A stretch of DNA of 43,149 bases from contig JAMOAW010000033.1 of the NCBI GenBank assembly GCA_039908535.1, positions 1 to 43,149 of the forward strand, given 5' to 3'. The DNA is from JAMOAW01 sp039908535. Lineage in GTDB: Bacteria; Pseudomonadota; Magnetococcia; Magnetococcales; JADFZT01. How positions within the stretch are numbered: position 1 is the stretch's first letter; each line of letters begins with the position of its first letter. Positions 6,794-15,811 of this stretch are shown here, piece after piece. Both the position numbers and the translations under genes were made by a program. The notes beneath the pieces were generated by a model. The model was not told where the DNA came from and did not search any database. It worked only from the letters and a program-made list of their open reading frames with translations.

Positions 6794-9350
6794 GGGGATC
6801 TCTTATAGGAAATTGAATTTGAAACAGGGTTCCTTGGTCGGGATATGTCACACAACGGATCTCCCCGCCGAGAGTTTGGCTGACCAGATTAAAAACAATG
6901 TGCATCCCCAATCCACTGCCACCAGATCCACGTTTGGTGGTAAAAAAGGGTTCAAAAATTTTTTTTGCGGTCTCTTCGTTCATCCCCTGCCCATCGTCTT
7001 TATAGGTGAGGTGGAGATGGTTTGTTTCCAGAGTAGCTGTGATCCAAATATGGCCACTATTGGTATTTGCAAAGCCATGGAGCAAGGAGTTGTCGATTAA
7101 GTTGACAATAATTTGCGATAACGCCCCTGGATGGCTATAAATCTCCAACTCATCTGGGCATTCATAGCTTATAACATGTTGGGTGCGTTTTATTTTTGGA
7201 CGAATGGTGATCAGAATATCTTCAAGGTAGGTTTTAAGGTGCAGCGTGCGCCAAGCGTTGCTGGTTTGATCGACCGCGACCATTTTAAAACTGCGCACCA
7301 GTTGTGCCGCACGGCTTAAATTGGCAAGAATCATTTGGATGGATTCCGAGGCCGTGGTAAAAAAATGTTCCAGATCAGATTTGCGCATCTGACCATTTTG
7401 AAAGGTTTGAATAATTTTGTGTTTCTCTTCTTCTAGGTAGGTGGTTGCGGTGAAGGCATTGCCAAGGGGGGTGTTGATCTCATGGGCAACACCCGCCACA
7501 ACGCCACCGAGTGCGGCCATGGTTTCGGATTGTACAAGATTTTGTTGCATTTTTTTTAAATTAACTAAAGAATTTCGTAGTTCATTGGTGCGTTCTGAAA
7601 TCATGAATTCTAGATTTGCATTGAGTTTTAATAGGGAGTCATCGTGTCTTTGGCGTTTGATCAAAGCGGCCAATGTGTTGGCAATGCCCATTAGCAAGCC
7701 AATCTCCTCCTCATTTTCAAGGTGTCCCTCATCTAGGTAGAGGGTTAAAACACCCAGTAGTTCATCTCCAGTGGCGATGGGGATGGAATAGTGCCCATGG
7801 GGCAACATGCCATTAAAGGTGATATCGTGTCGATCATCAATACACGCTGCAAATAGTACTTTACGTTGTTGAGCCGTCTGACCGCACAAACATTGGCCAT
7901 ACGCAAGGGCTTGACAAAGGGTTAACAACTCTGGATTGAGGCCAACATGGGCTGTTAAATGTAGTGTGCGGTGCTGTTCATCGGCCAACAAAATGGCTCC
8001 TTTGGATTGGTTAAAAATCCAGGGGATTAAAAGAAGCGCATCCAATGCTTGTGCCAATTGTTCCTCAAGAGGCAAAGGGGCAAAAGATATTTCGTAAATT
8101 TTATTGATAACATTTTGATAGGTAAAATAGCGATCTTTTTGTCTGTTTGATTTTTGACGGAACAATAAATAATAGCTGATTAACGATGTCATTAGAAGAC
8201 CAACTATCAAAAAAATCCAAGCCAACCAGTTGTGTTCAAAAGTGAAAATGGCACTTTGAATAGCTATGAAACGCCATTGTTGGTCAAATAATTGAATTTT
8301 TTTTTCAAAAAATAAATTATTTTTTGCTTGTGCAAACCGATCAAGATGATCTTTCGCAGAAAAATTTGATAAACGTGAAGCGTGTAAATAGATGTTTTGT
8401 TGCTTTTCTGGGAGGGATTCCGCTCGGATTAAAAAATCGATTCCTCTGGGAACTAAGTTTTGCAGTATGCCCTCAATGAGATCTTTAACATGTAATTTTC
8501 CCCATACAAATCCTTTTAAAGCTGCGGCTTTTTGGATCGCCGTTTCTTGTGGTTTGTCGGTATGGTAGATGGGATAAAATATCAATAAATCGGTTTTATC
8601 AAGTTGATCCCTATCGGAAAAAAAATCTTTAATAATGTGTGTTTGACCGGAATTACCCGCTTGCTGTAACCCCTTTAACCAGAGAGGATTGGCCGCGACA
8701 TCCAGGCCAAGAGTTGATTCATTCCCGGTATAGGGTTCTATATAATAAACCTGTAAAGAACTCTTTGAAGAGGAAGTGGGAAATGTTTTTTGGGGAGATT
8801 TTAATCCAAGGAAATATTTTTCGGTCTCTTGAGCATAACGTGCATGAACGGGGGCAACCCAGGCTATAAATTGAATCCCTGAAAGGCGTTTGGTTAAAGG
8901 AGAGACAAAATTTTGAAATTTATCTCGATCTACAAAATTGGATTCATTAAAAAAAAGCTCAATGTTTTGGAAAAGATGATTTATTTCAGTCGTTCCGTCA
9001 TGTTCAATGGCATTAAAACGCTCACTGGCTGCCCAGTAAAATTCTTCTTTTATCCTTTCGTTAAAATGATTTTGTAGCAAAAAGAAAAGAGTGATAGATA
9101 TGAAAACACCTAAAGTAATAGTATAGAAAAAATATTTTTTTTCTTTTATGGATGTTTTAAATATAGATTCAAATTTATTTGGTGTTTTGGCAATATTTAA
9201 ATGAGGCACCTTAGGACTCTTTTGGTCTAACACACCACACGTTGGGGTGTTAACCAGTGGGGAGGATCCCGTTGGTGAATTGGGGATTGCGCCTGGGCGA
9301 AAATGTTGCAAAGTTGTCTGCCAACGGTTTTTCGTATCCATACGTTGCAC
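6777..9350 (-). CDS. Membrane sensor histidine kinase with CHASE-like and GAF domains
   Basis: An 857-residue kinase. An unusual 70-residue N-terminal cytosolic extension precedes TM1 (about 72-94, YTITLGVFISITLFFLL). A CHASE-like periplasmic sensor follows, with FIAWVAPVHARYAQETEKYF and AEFYW-type elements, then TM2 (about 375-398, WLAWIFLIVGLLMTSLISYY) and a GAF-type domain (GQCLCGQTAQQ...SIPIATGDELLGVLTLYL). A coiled segment leads to the HisKA H-box ALGGVVAGVAHEINTPLGNA, and the HATPase has IVNLIDNSLLHGF, DDGQGM and GSGLGMHIV. It should autophosphorylate on the H-box His and pass phosphate to the overlapping HD-GYP regulator. The start is uncertain: GTG at 9350 or ATG at 9341, neither with a strong ribosome binding site. 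Confidence 0.9.
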   Translation of the reverse strand: MQRMDTKNRWQTTLQHFRPGAIPNSPTGSSPLVNTPTCGVLDQKSPKVPHLNIAKTPNKFESIFKTSIKEKKYFFYTITLGVFISITLFFLLQNHFNERIKEEFYWAASERFNAIEHDGTTEINHLFQNIELFFNESNFVDRDKFQNFVSPLTKRLSGIQFIAWVAPVHARYAQETEKYFLGLKSPQKTFPTSSSKSSLQVYYIEPYTGNESTLGLDVAANPLWLKGLQQAGNSGQTHIIKDFFSDRDQLDKTDLLIFYPIYHTDKPQETAIQKAAALKGFVWGKLHVKDLIEGILQNLVPRGIDFLIRAESLPEKQQNIYLHASRLSNFSAKDHLDRFAQAKNNLFFEKKIQLFDQQWRFIAIQSAIFTFEHNWLAWIFLIVGLLMTSLISYYLLFRQKSNRQKDRYFTYQNVINKIYEISFAPLPLEEQLAQALDALLLIPWIFNQSKGAILLADEQHRTLHLTAHVGLNPELLTLCQALAYGQCLCGQTAQQRKVLFAACIDDRHDITFNGMLPHGHYSIPIATGDELLGVLTLYLDEGHLENEEEIGLLMGIANTLAALIKRQRHDDSLLKLNANLEFMISERTNELRNSLVNLKKMQQNLVQSETMAALGGVVAGVAHEINTPLGNAFTATTYLEEEKHKIIQTFQNGQMRKSDLEHFFTTASESIQMILANLSRAAQLVRSFKMVAVDQTSNAWRTLHLKTYLEDILITIRPKIKRTQHVISYECPDELEIYSHPGALSQIIVNLIDNSLLHGFANTNSGHIWITATLETNHLHLTYKDDGQGMNEETAKKIFEPFFTTKRGSGGSGLGMHIVFNLVSQTLGGEIRCVTYPDQGTLFQIQFPIRDPHAKQS

Positions 9351-9368
9351 CGTTTATTCTGTAGGTGA

Positions 9369-9488
9369 GCATAATACCCTGCGGGTAAAAATAAATGCCA
9401 AACCCTAGGGGATGAATCCCCCAGAGTCCTTAAAAAAAAGGGTGGGGGGATTGGGGGGGCGGTTTTCTGCCCCCCCAAGGTCTTAAAT
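9369..9488 (-). repeat. Type A repeat, copy 6 (inverted)
   Basis: Reverse-oriented copy just upstream of the sensor kinase start: ATACCCTGCGGGTA end, GGGGATGAATCCCCC hairpin, TTAAAAAAAAGGG, then the GGGGGGGCGG-TTTTCTG-CCCCCCC hairpin and AAGGTCTT. With copy 7 it forms a pair whose left ends face each other across about 130 bp of AT-rich sequence (9489-9620), in which I see nothing else. Confidence 0.85.
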
Positions 9489-9620
9489 ATATCGTGTATT
9501 TATTGATAGGCCTATAATTAGACTCTATTATGGTGGGAATTTGAATTCGATGTCAAGGGGATTTGATATTTTTTGATATAAAATCGCTGAATTGTTAAAT
9601 AATATGTTACATTATTTTAA

Positions 9621-9781
9621 GATAACGGAAAAATTAAAATGAAGACCTTGGGGGGGCGGAGAACCGCCCCCCCAATCCCCCCCACCCTTCTTTTTTAATT
9701 CTTTAAAAAAAAGAGGGGGTCTGGGGGATTCATCCCCCAGGGTTTTGATTTTAATTTTTTGCCCGCAAGGCATCATGTTCT
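9621..9781 (+). repeat. Type A repeat, copy 7; right end runs into the EAL gene
   Basis: GATAACGGAAAAATTAAAAT then GAAGACCTTGGGGGGGCGG and both main hairpins are present. The right end (TTGCCCGCAAGGCATCATGT, 9758-9777) encodes, on the minus strand, the last codons and stop of the EAL gene. Confidence 0.9.
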
Positions 9782-12522
9782 GTCGGCATCCGTTGGGCCA
9801 ACCGTTTGACAAACTCTTCTGGGGGCAGGGGGCGGGCAAAGAGGTACCCTTGTACCTCGTCGCACCCTTGGGATGTTAAAAATTCCAACTGTTCCACCGT
9901 CTCTACCCCTTCGGCGATGACCTGCAAATGGAGGCTGTGGGCCAAGTGAATGATGGCCGTGGCAATGACGGCGTTGTCGGTATCCTTGGGGAGACCTTTG
10001 ACAAAGGATTGATCGACTTTGAGTTTATCCAAGGGAAACTGGCTTAAATAATTTAGACTGGAATATCCAGTCCCAAAATCGTCTATAGCAAGCTTGATGC
10101 CGAGTTCTTTTAACTCCTTGAGAATGGCTATGGTCGTGGTGATATCCTGAATGAGTAAACTTTCGGTCATCTCCAGTTCCAACAGTTTGGGATTCAGTCC
10201 GGTTTGAGCCAAAACATGTCGCACAAATGCCGCAAACCCAGGCTGGCGAAATTGGATGGCAGAGACATTAATCGCCACCATGACCGTCTGTAATCCGGCC
10301 TCCTGCCAAGCCTGCACTTGCCGACAGGCCGTTTCTAAAACCCAATTGCCAATTGGAACCACCAGCCCGCTCTCCTCGGCCACCGGAATAAATTTTCCAG
10401 GTGGGATGATCCCTAACAGTGGATGACGCCAGCGAATGAGGGCTTCCGAGCCAATCATTTTTGTGCCGCTCATATTAAATTGGGGTTGATAGTTTAAAAA
10501 TAGCTCATTGTTTTCTAGTGATTTACGTAGATTATTTTCTAAAATAAAGCGTTCTTGAGCCTCTTCTTGCATTTGGGTTTTAAAAAATGCATAGGTATGA
10601 CGACCTTGGCTTTTGGCTAAAAACATGGCCTGTTCCCCATGGCGCAATAAATCTTCGGCATTTTCTCCATCTGATGGGTAGAAGCTGATGCCGACACTGG
10701 CGGAAAGAACGACCTCTTGGCCATTTACCATAAAGGGCTTGGCAATGGCATCCATAGCATTATATGCCAAACGGACCAGTACCCCAGGATCATTAAATTG
10801 ACTTATTAAGAGTACAAAAATATCCCCACCAACCCGAGCGACCGTTGTCCCTTGGCCGACTGTTTCGGTGAGTCGAGTGGCGACCTGTTGTAAAACGTTA
10901 TTGCCACTGTCATGGCCCAAAGAGTCGTTGAGATGCTTAAATCGGTTGAGACCCAAGAGCAAAACGCCACAATGGCGGTGATAGGATTTGGCATTGTGAA
11001 TGGCATGTTCTATTTGAGTGCTCAACAGGGTACGGTTGGGCAACTGGGTGAGTTGATCATAGTTGGCCAACTGAGAAATGCGTCGATCGGCCATTTTGAG
11101 TTCCGTTAAATCAGAGCCAATGGCAATATAATGCTCCACCTCTTCCTGGCTATTTTTAACCACGCTGATGGACAACCATTCAGGAAAAATATCGCCATTT
11201 TTACGCCGATTCCAAATTTCTCCGTGCCAAAATCCATCTTTGAGTAATTTGGCCCACATTTCGGCATAAAATTCTGCTCCATACTGTTCGCTACGCAATA
11301 AATTCGGTTTGTTACCAAGGACCTCTTCTTCAGTATAACCGGTGATCTGACAAAATCCTTCGTTTACCTTAATAATGCGGTTTTTGGCATCTGTGATGAG
11401 GATTAATTCGTGGCTGTTTTCCATGACTTTGGCCGCCAGTTTTAGCTCTTCACGCTGTTGGCGTAGGGTGATGAGTGAGGATTCTAAACGGTGCAGCATG
11501 GCGTTGATGCCGACCGTCAAGTGGTTTAGTTCATCCTTTCCAGGAATATTGGTGACGTTCATGGGGGGGGTGACATGGGCATCAATGTCGGCTATTTCCC
11601 GACTGAGACGCGAGATGGGGACTAAGACAACTCGATCCAAAAACAAGCTAAATCCAAGCAATGCCAACAAGATGGCCACCGAGGAATATATTAAATAAAG
11701 GAGAGTTTCTTGGCCCTGCTGGATAATTTTGCGATCCATGGTGGTGCGTACCGTCAGTGACGGTTGGCCATCCAGATCGTTAAGAATGACAAAACCGACT
11801 TGGAATGGGCCTGTTGGGGAGTCATCGTTTACGGAAAGTAAGTGTTTGTAGTCATGAAAATTATCAATTTTAATGCCTTTTTCTGCCAATTCTCCTATGC
11901 TGGTAATATCAAGGGGAAAATGGGCCAGTTTAGATATTTCTTTAAGGAATGGGGTATCCATTAATCGCAGCATGGTCATCGTGCCACGATTGGGACCCTC
12001 ACCGTTACTGGTTAAAATGGGGTGAATGGCAACCAAATAAGATTTTGATTCCAAGGTTACAAAACCGGTTAACCCTGCGCTGGTATCTTTTAAAGTGCTG
12101 GACTTTGTTTGCAATAAATTTAAAAGATTTTGCGGCAGGGACCACTCTTTTTGATCGGCATAGTGCATACCTTGGGTATGGCGTGTTTGGCCTTTTTGAT
12201 CTATAAGAAAAATGCCATCTATCTTTAAGCGCTTAAATGTCGAGTTGGTAAAATTTGAGTTTAAAAAATCCGCGTTGCCATTTTCCATATACTGATAGGC
12301 ATCATCCCAGGCCGCCCAATCCGAGGTGAGGGAGATCAGTTGTTGGGCATTGTCTTCAAATAAGCTTTGGATGCGCTCTAAAGAGGCATACGCCTTCTCT
12401 TCTTCCAGGGCGTTGGCTTGCTTTAGGACAATCAAACGGGCAATGCCAAATTGAACCCCAAATAGAAAAAACAGGCCGACGGCAAACATCAGCAGCATTT
12501 TTAAACGAAGTTTTAAGACCAT
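9751..12522 (-). CDS. CHASE4-HAMP-PAS-GGDEF-EAL protein (probable c-di-GMP phosphodiesterase)
   Basis: A 923-residue membrane protein. TM1 (about 8-30) is followed by a CHASE4-like periplasmic domain with DWAAWDDAYQYM; TM2 (about 275-297) is followed by HAMP (VLVPISRLSREI), PAS (ELILITDAKNRIIKVNEGFC with PAC DITEL-type end), GGDEF and EAL. The GGDEF site reads RVGGDIF, with Ile in place of the catalytic Glu, so cyclase activity is doubtful. The EAL domain is well preserved (SEALIRW, NVSAIQF, EMTESLL, IDDFGTGYSSLNYL, EGVETVEQ), so phosphodiesterase activity is expected. The last residues (EHDALRAKN and stop) are encoded by the right end of type A copy 7. The ATG at 12522 has only a weak AGGA upstream. 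Confidence 0.92.
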   Translation of the reverse strand: MVLKLRLKMLLMFAVGLFFLFGVQFGIARLIVLKQANALEEEKAYASLERIQSLFEDNAQQLISLTSDWAAWDDAYQYMENGNADFLNSNFTNSTFKRLKIDGIFLIDQKGQTRHTQGMHYADQKEWSLPQNLLNLLQTKSSTLKDTSAGLTGFVTLESKSYLVAIHPILTSNGEGPNRGTMTMLRLMDTPFLKEISKLAHFPLDITSIGELAEKGIKIDNFHDYKHLLSVNDDSPTGPFQVGFVILNDLDGQPSLTVRTTMDRKIIQQGQETLLYLIYSSVAILLALLGFSLFLDRVVLVPISRLSREIADIDAHVTPPMNVTNIPGKDELNHLTVGINAMLHRLESSLITLRQQREELKLAAKVMENSHELILITDAKNRIIKVNEGFCQITGYTEEEVLGNKPNLLRSEQYGAEFYAEMWAKLLKDGFWHGEIWNRRKNGDIFPEWLSISVVKNSQEEVEHYIAIGSDLTELKMADRRISQLANYDQLTQLPNRTLLSTQIEHAIHNAKSYHRHCGVLLLGLNRFKHLNDSLGHDSGNNVLQQVATRLTETVGQGTTVARVGGDIFVLLISQFNDPGVLVRLAYNAMDAIAKPFMVNGQEVVLSASVGISFYPSDGENAEDLLRHGEQAMFLAKSQGRHTYAFFKTQMQEEAQERFILENNLRKSLENNELFLNYQPQFNMSGTKMIGSEALIRWRHPLLGIIPPGKFIPVAEESGLVVPIGNWVLETACRQVQAWQEAGLQTVMVAINVSAIQFRQPGFAAFVRHVLAQTGLNPKLLELEMTESLLIQDITTTIAILKELKELGIKLAIDDFGTGYSSLNYLSQFPLDKLKVDQSFVKGLPKDTDNAVIATAIIHLAHSLHLQVIAEGVETVEQLEFLTSQGCDEVQGYLFARPLPPEEFVKRLAQRMPTEHDALRAKN

Positions 12523-12563
12523 AAGGAATCGTTATCCTGTTTTTTTTGTTTGGTTTGGGTTAG

Positions 12564-12849
12564 GGTACCACCACACTTAACCGTGGTCATTTGTTTTTTG
12601 ATTTTATTATTTAAAAAAAAAAAGGGGTCTGGGGGATTGCCCCCAGGGTTTTTCTTTTGCTTTTTCTTTTTCTTTTGCTTTTTCTTTTGCTTTTTCTTTT
12701 GCTTTTGCTTTTGCTCTTGCTTTTGCTTTTGACCTCGGTTTTGCTTTCTTCAAAAAGCAGGGGGATTGGGGGATGCAATCCCCCAAGGTCTTGACTCTGC
12801 TTTTTGTTCAGGCACTCGTTCATCGTCCACACTTAAATGTGGTGGTACC
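12564..12849 (-). repeat. Type B repeat, copy 1, with 17-bp terminal inverted repeats and a hexamer run
   Basis: The termini GGTACCACCACACTTAA (12564-12580) and TTAAATGTGGTGGTACC (12833-12849) are inverted repeats matching at 16 of 17 bases. Inside are hairpins GGGGGATTGCCCCCAGGG and GGGGGATGCAATCCCCC, a TTATTTAAAAAAAAA edge, and between them a run of about 80 bp built from degenerate TTTTGC/TTTTTC hexamers (about 12650-12730). The structure resembles a miniature inverted-repeat element without a coding region. Confidence 0.8.
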
Positions 12850-12916
12850 TGGGTTAGCGTGTTTGAACAAAAATTATAGTCAACATCTTGGGGACAATCC
12901 ATTAACCTTTTTTTTT

Positions 12917-13154
12917 GTAACCGTTCAGATAAAAAAAATCAAAAATAAGACCTTGGGGGATTGCATCCCCCAACCCCCCTGCTATTTGAAGAAAGCAAAA
13001 CCGAATTCAAAAACAAAGTCAAAAACAAAGTCAAAAACAAAACCCTGGGGGCAATCCCCCAGACCCCTTTTTTTTATTAATATGAACGGTTATACCAAAT
13101 CAATAAATCATTGAGTTTCAATTAACGTAAAATTTTACTTCAGTGAACGGTTAC
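12917..13154 (+). repeat. Type B repeat, copy 2, with different terminal inverted repeats
   Basis: GTAACCGTTCA (12917-12927) and TGAACGGTTAC (13144-13154) are perfect 11-bp inverted repeats bounding the element; TGAACGGTTA also occurs at 13083. The core has the same parts as copy 1: AAGACCTTGGGGGATTGCAT hairpin, AAGAAAGCAAAACCG, a GTCAAAAACAAA repeat of about three units, and CCCTGGGGGCAATCCCCCAG. The gene-free stretch 12523-13176 is therefore almost entirely repeat DNA. Confidence 0.75.
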
Positions 13155-13176
13155 CTTTTTTTTGATTTTCGTGCAT

Positions 13177-13980
13177 CTATCGAAATGATTGCACCAAAGA
13201 TCCCACCACCAGAGTCCAGCCATCCACTAAAACAAACAAAATCAATTTAACCGGCATAGAGATTACCAAAGGGGGCAGCATCATCATACCCATGGACATG
13301 ACCACGCTGGCCACCACCATATCCACAATCAAAAATGGTAAATAGATCATAAAACCAATCTGGAAAGCGGTTTTTAACTCCGAGATCATAAAGGCGGGTA
13401 CAACAAGCCGCAACGGGACATCCTCCAAACTGGTGGCCTTGTCAACGCCAGATAGGCGCATAAAGAGTTCAAGATCTTTCTCCCGCGTTTGCCGCATCAT
13501 AAAGGCGCGAATGGGGATCACGGCCTTTTCAAGGGCGACAGCTTCGGTCATTTTTTTTTCGAGATAGGGGTGCAAAGCATCGTCGTAGACCCGATCAAAG
13601 ACCGGTCCCATGACAAAAAAGGTGATGAAAAGCGAGAGAGAAATTAAAACTTGATTTGGCGGTTGCCCTTGCAAACCCATGGCTTGGCGTACAAATGACA
13701 TCACCACCACCACGCGGGTAAAAGAGGTCACCATGACCAAAAGACTGGGGGCCAAGGAAAACAAAGTGAGGAGGGCTAAAATTTGTAGGCCTAACCCCAC
13801 CTGTTCTGGATCGGCCGTGCCAGTGGCACTCCCGCTATTAAAAGATAATTTTGGGAGCGTCACTTGTAAACCAGAAGAGTTCGCCGCCGCACTCCAAGCC
13901 GCCAGTGGATCCAAAAACAGCACCGCCAGCACCACCAATAAAGCCAGATAAACCGGCATGGGGATTTTTACAGACTTCAT
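13177..13980 (-). CDS. fliP: Flagellar type III export protein FliP
   Basis: FliP is part of the FliPQR export gate core in the inner membrane at the flagellar base. The 267-residue product has an N-terminal signal-like hydrophobic segment, then ILALLTLFSLAPSLLVMVTS, FTRVVVVMSFVRQAMG, PPNQVLISLSLFITFFVM, and the C-terminal helices with GFMIYLPFLIVDMVVASVVM, MGMMMLPPLVISMPVKLILF. These are the highly conserved FliP signatures and the length is normal. The start ATG overlaps the fliO stop (ATGA), indicating translational coupling. fliQ and fliR do not follow: the next sequence is the type B repeat cluster. Confidence 0.96.
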   Translation of the reverse strand: MKSVKIPMPVYLALLVVLAVLFLDPLAAWSAAANSSGLQVTLPKLSFNSGSATGTADPEQVGLGLQILALLTLFSLAPSLLVMVTSFTRVVVVMSFVRQAMGLQGQPPNQVLISLSLFITFFVMGPVFDRVYDDALHPYLEKKMTEAVALEKAVIPIRAFMMRQTREKDLELFMRLSGVDKATSLEDVPLRLVVPAFMISELKTAFQIGFMIYLPFLIVDMVVASVVMSMGMMMLPPLVISMPVKLILFVLVDGWTLVVGSLVQSFR

Positions 13981-14351
13981 GTGGGCGGCTCCAAATTTGG
14001 TTTTATCTCATTCGGATGTAACTCTGTCAAGAGGGTCACCCGTTCTTTGGTCACCCCAATGAGTAACAATCGGGAGCCAATTTGAATCAATCGCACGCCA
14101 ACTCCAGGAGCTAAGTTACGGCCATCCAAAAGTTGAATGGCCCCACCTGCACCAAAACCGGGCGCAATCCGTTTTCCATAACGGGCAAGGCCCGCAGCCA
14201 GGACAATAAAAATGAATAATAAACCAGCAATCTGAACTATTTTAGTTGCGAAATCAAAAGGTTCAGGGGTTGGTTCTCCGGCCCAAGCTATGGCCATTGG
14301 CAGGGTAATCCAATAGGTCCATATGCCAAACCCGATGACCCTTTGTCCCAT
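13977..14351 (-). CDS. fliO: Flagellar protein FliO
   Basis: A 124-residue protein with an N-terminal hydrophobic signal-like stretch, one clear membrane helix (about 38-58, AGLLFIFIVLAAGLARYGKR), and a short cytosolic C-terminus with LLLIGVTKERVTLLTEL. This is the typical FliO plan. FliO assists assembly of the FliP ring. It sits between fliN and fliP as in many flagellar operons, its start overlaps the fliN stop by one base (TAATG), and its stop overlaps the fliP start. Sequence conservation of FliO is low, so part of the call rests on context. Confidence 0.88.
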   Translation of the reverse strand: MGQRVIGFGIWTYWITLPMAIAWAGEPTPEPFDFATKIVQIAGLLFIFIVLAAGLARYGKRIAPGFGAGGAIQLLDGRNLAPGVGVRLIQIGSRLLLIGVTKERVTLLTELHPNEIKPNLEPPT

Positions 14352-14728
14352 TAGCGCAAATTCTCCAATCGTTCGGCCAAAGAGACAATATCGGTAATGC
14401 GCACGCCGAGTTTATCCTTGATCATTACCACCTCTCCATAGGCTAAAAGTCGGTCATTGACATGGATTTCCAAGGGATCGTCGGCCTCTTTTTGCAATTC
14501 GATCAACGACCCTTTGTTTAATTTTAAAAGATCCCGAATTTGCATGCGGACATGCCCTAAACGCACCGAAACATCCAGGGGAACATCCATAAGAAGGTCA
14601 AGATTTTTTGGCAGCCCATCGCCTCCCGAAGAACCGAACATGGGATTCAATCCCATCTCTTCCTCTCCAGACTCCTCATCTTCGAAACCGTCTTCATCTG
14701 GTGCCGTAAATTTTTTATTGATTTGCAT
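14351..14728 (-). CDS. fliN: Flagellar motor switch protein FliN
   Basis: A 125-residue C-ring protein of the SpoA/FliMN fold. An acidic N-terminal tail (residues 8-25) precedes the conserved domain with LLMDVPLDVSVRLGHVRMQI, LLKLNKGSLIEL, VNDRLLAYGEVVMIKDKLG and VRITDIVS. FliN builds the lower C-ring together with FliM and takes part in export and switching. It lies 23 bases after fliM and overlaps fliO by one base, so it is in the same operon. Confidence 0.96.
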   Translation of the reverse strand: MQINKKFTAPDEDGFEDEESGEEEMGLNPMFGSSGGDGLPKNLDLLMDVPLDVSVRLGHVRMQIRDLLKLNKGSLIELQKEADDPLEIHVNDRLLAYGEVVMIKDKLGVRITDIVSLAERLENLR

Positions 14729-14751
14729 TGATCTGCTCCATAGTGACGACT

Positions 14752-15753
14752 TTATTCTTTATCCCGTACCACACGGGTGATACGGACAGCCCGTTTGCCA
14801 TTGATCTCGCCAGCCAAACCTTTATATTTCACCTTACCGCCCACTTCCACTTCCATCTCGGCGGACATGTCGTTGCTTAAGGTAAAGACATCCCCTACCT
14901 TGAGATTAAACATATCCCGGACGGTCATTTTGGTTCGGCTGATGACTGGATCAACCCGTACAGGGACTCGGACTAGTTCATGTAGCAGGGAGGCCATCCA
15001 AGCGGAGGATCCCTCAACGGCATCTCTCTGTTGAAAGCCGACCTTGAGTTGCTGTTTAAATAGTTCAAGGATAACAGAAGGAAAGCAGATGGTCAATGTT
15101 CCTTCCGACTCCCCTACCTCCACCGCAAAAGTGATCAAAAAGACCGTTTCGTCCAAAGGCATGACAGCGGCGAATTGGGGTTGATTTTCCCAACGGGTTA
15201 AAATTAGGCGGAAAGAGGGGTCCAGTTTTTTCCAGGAGAGTTCAATCTGCTCCCGGGTGACATCCATGATCCGATCAATCACTTTCATTTCAAAGGGGGA
15301 AAAATTGCGAAACGGGCGTTCAGAATCACCACCGCCGCCAAAAAAACCTTCCAAAACATGGTACATCACTTCGCCATCAATGGAGATTAAGGCCATGGAT
15401 TGGGAAGGTTCCACCCGCAAGATATCGATAAAAATAGGCGGGTCCAAGCCATGCAAAAAACGACCAAAAACTTGGTTGATGGTGGCTTTCGGTTGGACAT
15501 GAACCTCCCGACCCACCTTTTGGCTCAATTTAAAAGAGAGCTGCGAGGCGAGATGTTCGTTGATTAAATCCAGACCAGGCAGGGCCCCGACACGAATGGC
15601 GGTCTTTTGACCAAAGAAAAAAGAGGTGACTTTTCTATTGTCGTCGGGGCCAATAACAGGGATATCGTCCTCAATTTCATGGAGATCGATGGATCCCTCT
15701 TCCAGGCCCATCATCAAGGCATCGATCTCTTCGGTGGAAAGAATTTGCGACAT
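14752..15753 (-). CDS. fliM: Flagellar motor switch protein FliM
   Basis: A 333-residue switch protein. The N-terminus MSQILSTEEIDALMMGLEEG contains the EIDAL motif that binds phosphorylated CheY in other bacteria. The CheC-like middle domain and a C-terminal SpoA domain (VRDMFNLKVGDVFTL) follow. FliM connects chemotaxis signalling to rotation direction. The presence of the CheY-binding motif shows that at least one CheY in this genome should act on the motor. The gene is between fliL and fliN, with a 58-bp gap to fliL. Confidence 0.96.
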   Translation of the reverse strand: MSQILSTEEIDALMMGLEEGSIDLHEIEDDIPVIGPDDNRKVTSFFFGQKTAIRVGALPGLDLINEHLASQLSFKLSQKVGREVHVQPKATINQVFGRFLHGLDPPIFIDILRVEPSQSMALISIDGEVMYHVLEGFFGGGGDSERPFRNFSPFEMKVIDRIMDVTREQIELSWKKLDPSFRLILTRWENQPQFAAVMPLDETVFLITFAVEVGESEGTLTICFPSVILELFKQQLKVGFQQRDAVEGSSAWMASLLHELVRVPVRVDPVISRTKMTVRDMFNLKVGDVFTLSNDMSAEMEVEVGGKVKYKGLAGEINGKRAVRITRVVRDKE

Positions 15754-15811
15754 GCTCTTTTCCTGAACCTGTTAATTGTTAATGATTGCTTGATAAAAGA
15801 TACAAGCGGGT

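Noticed and set aside
12550..13114. Open frames rich in Cys/Phe or Lys/Ser across the repeat cluster
   Set aside because: They are translations of the hexamer run and hairpins of type B elements and have no ribosome binding site or family similarity.
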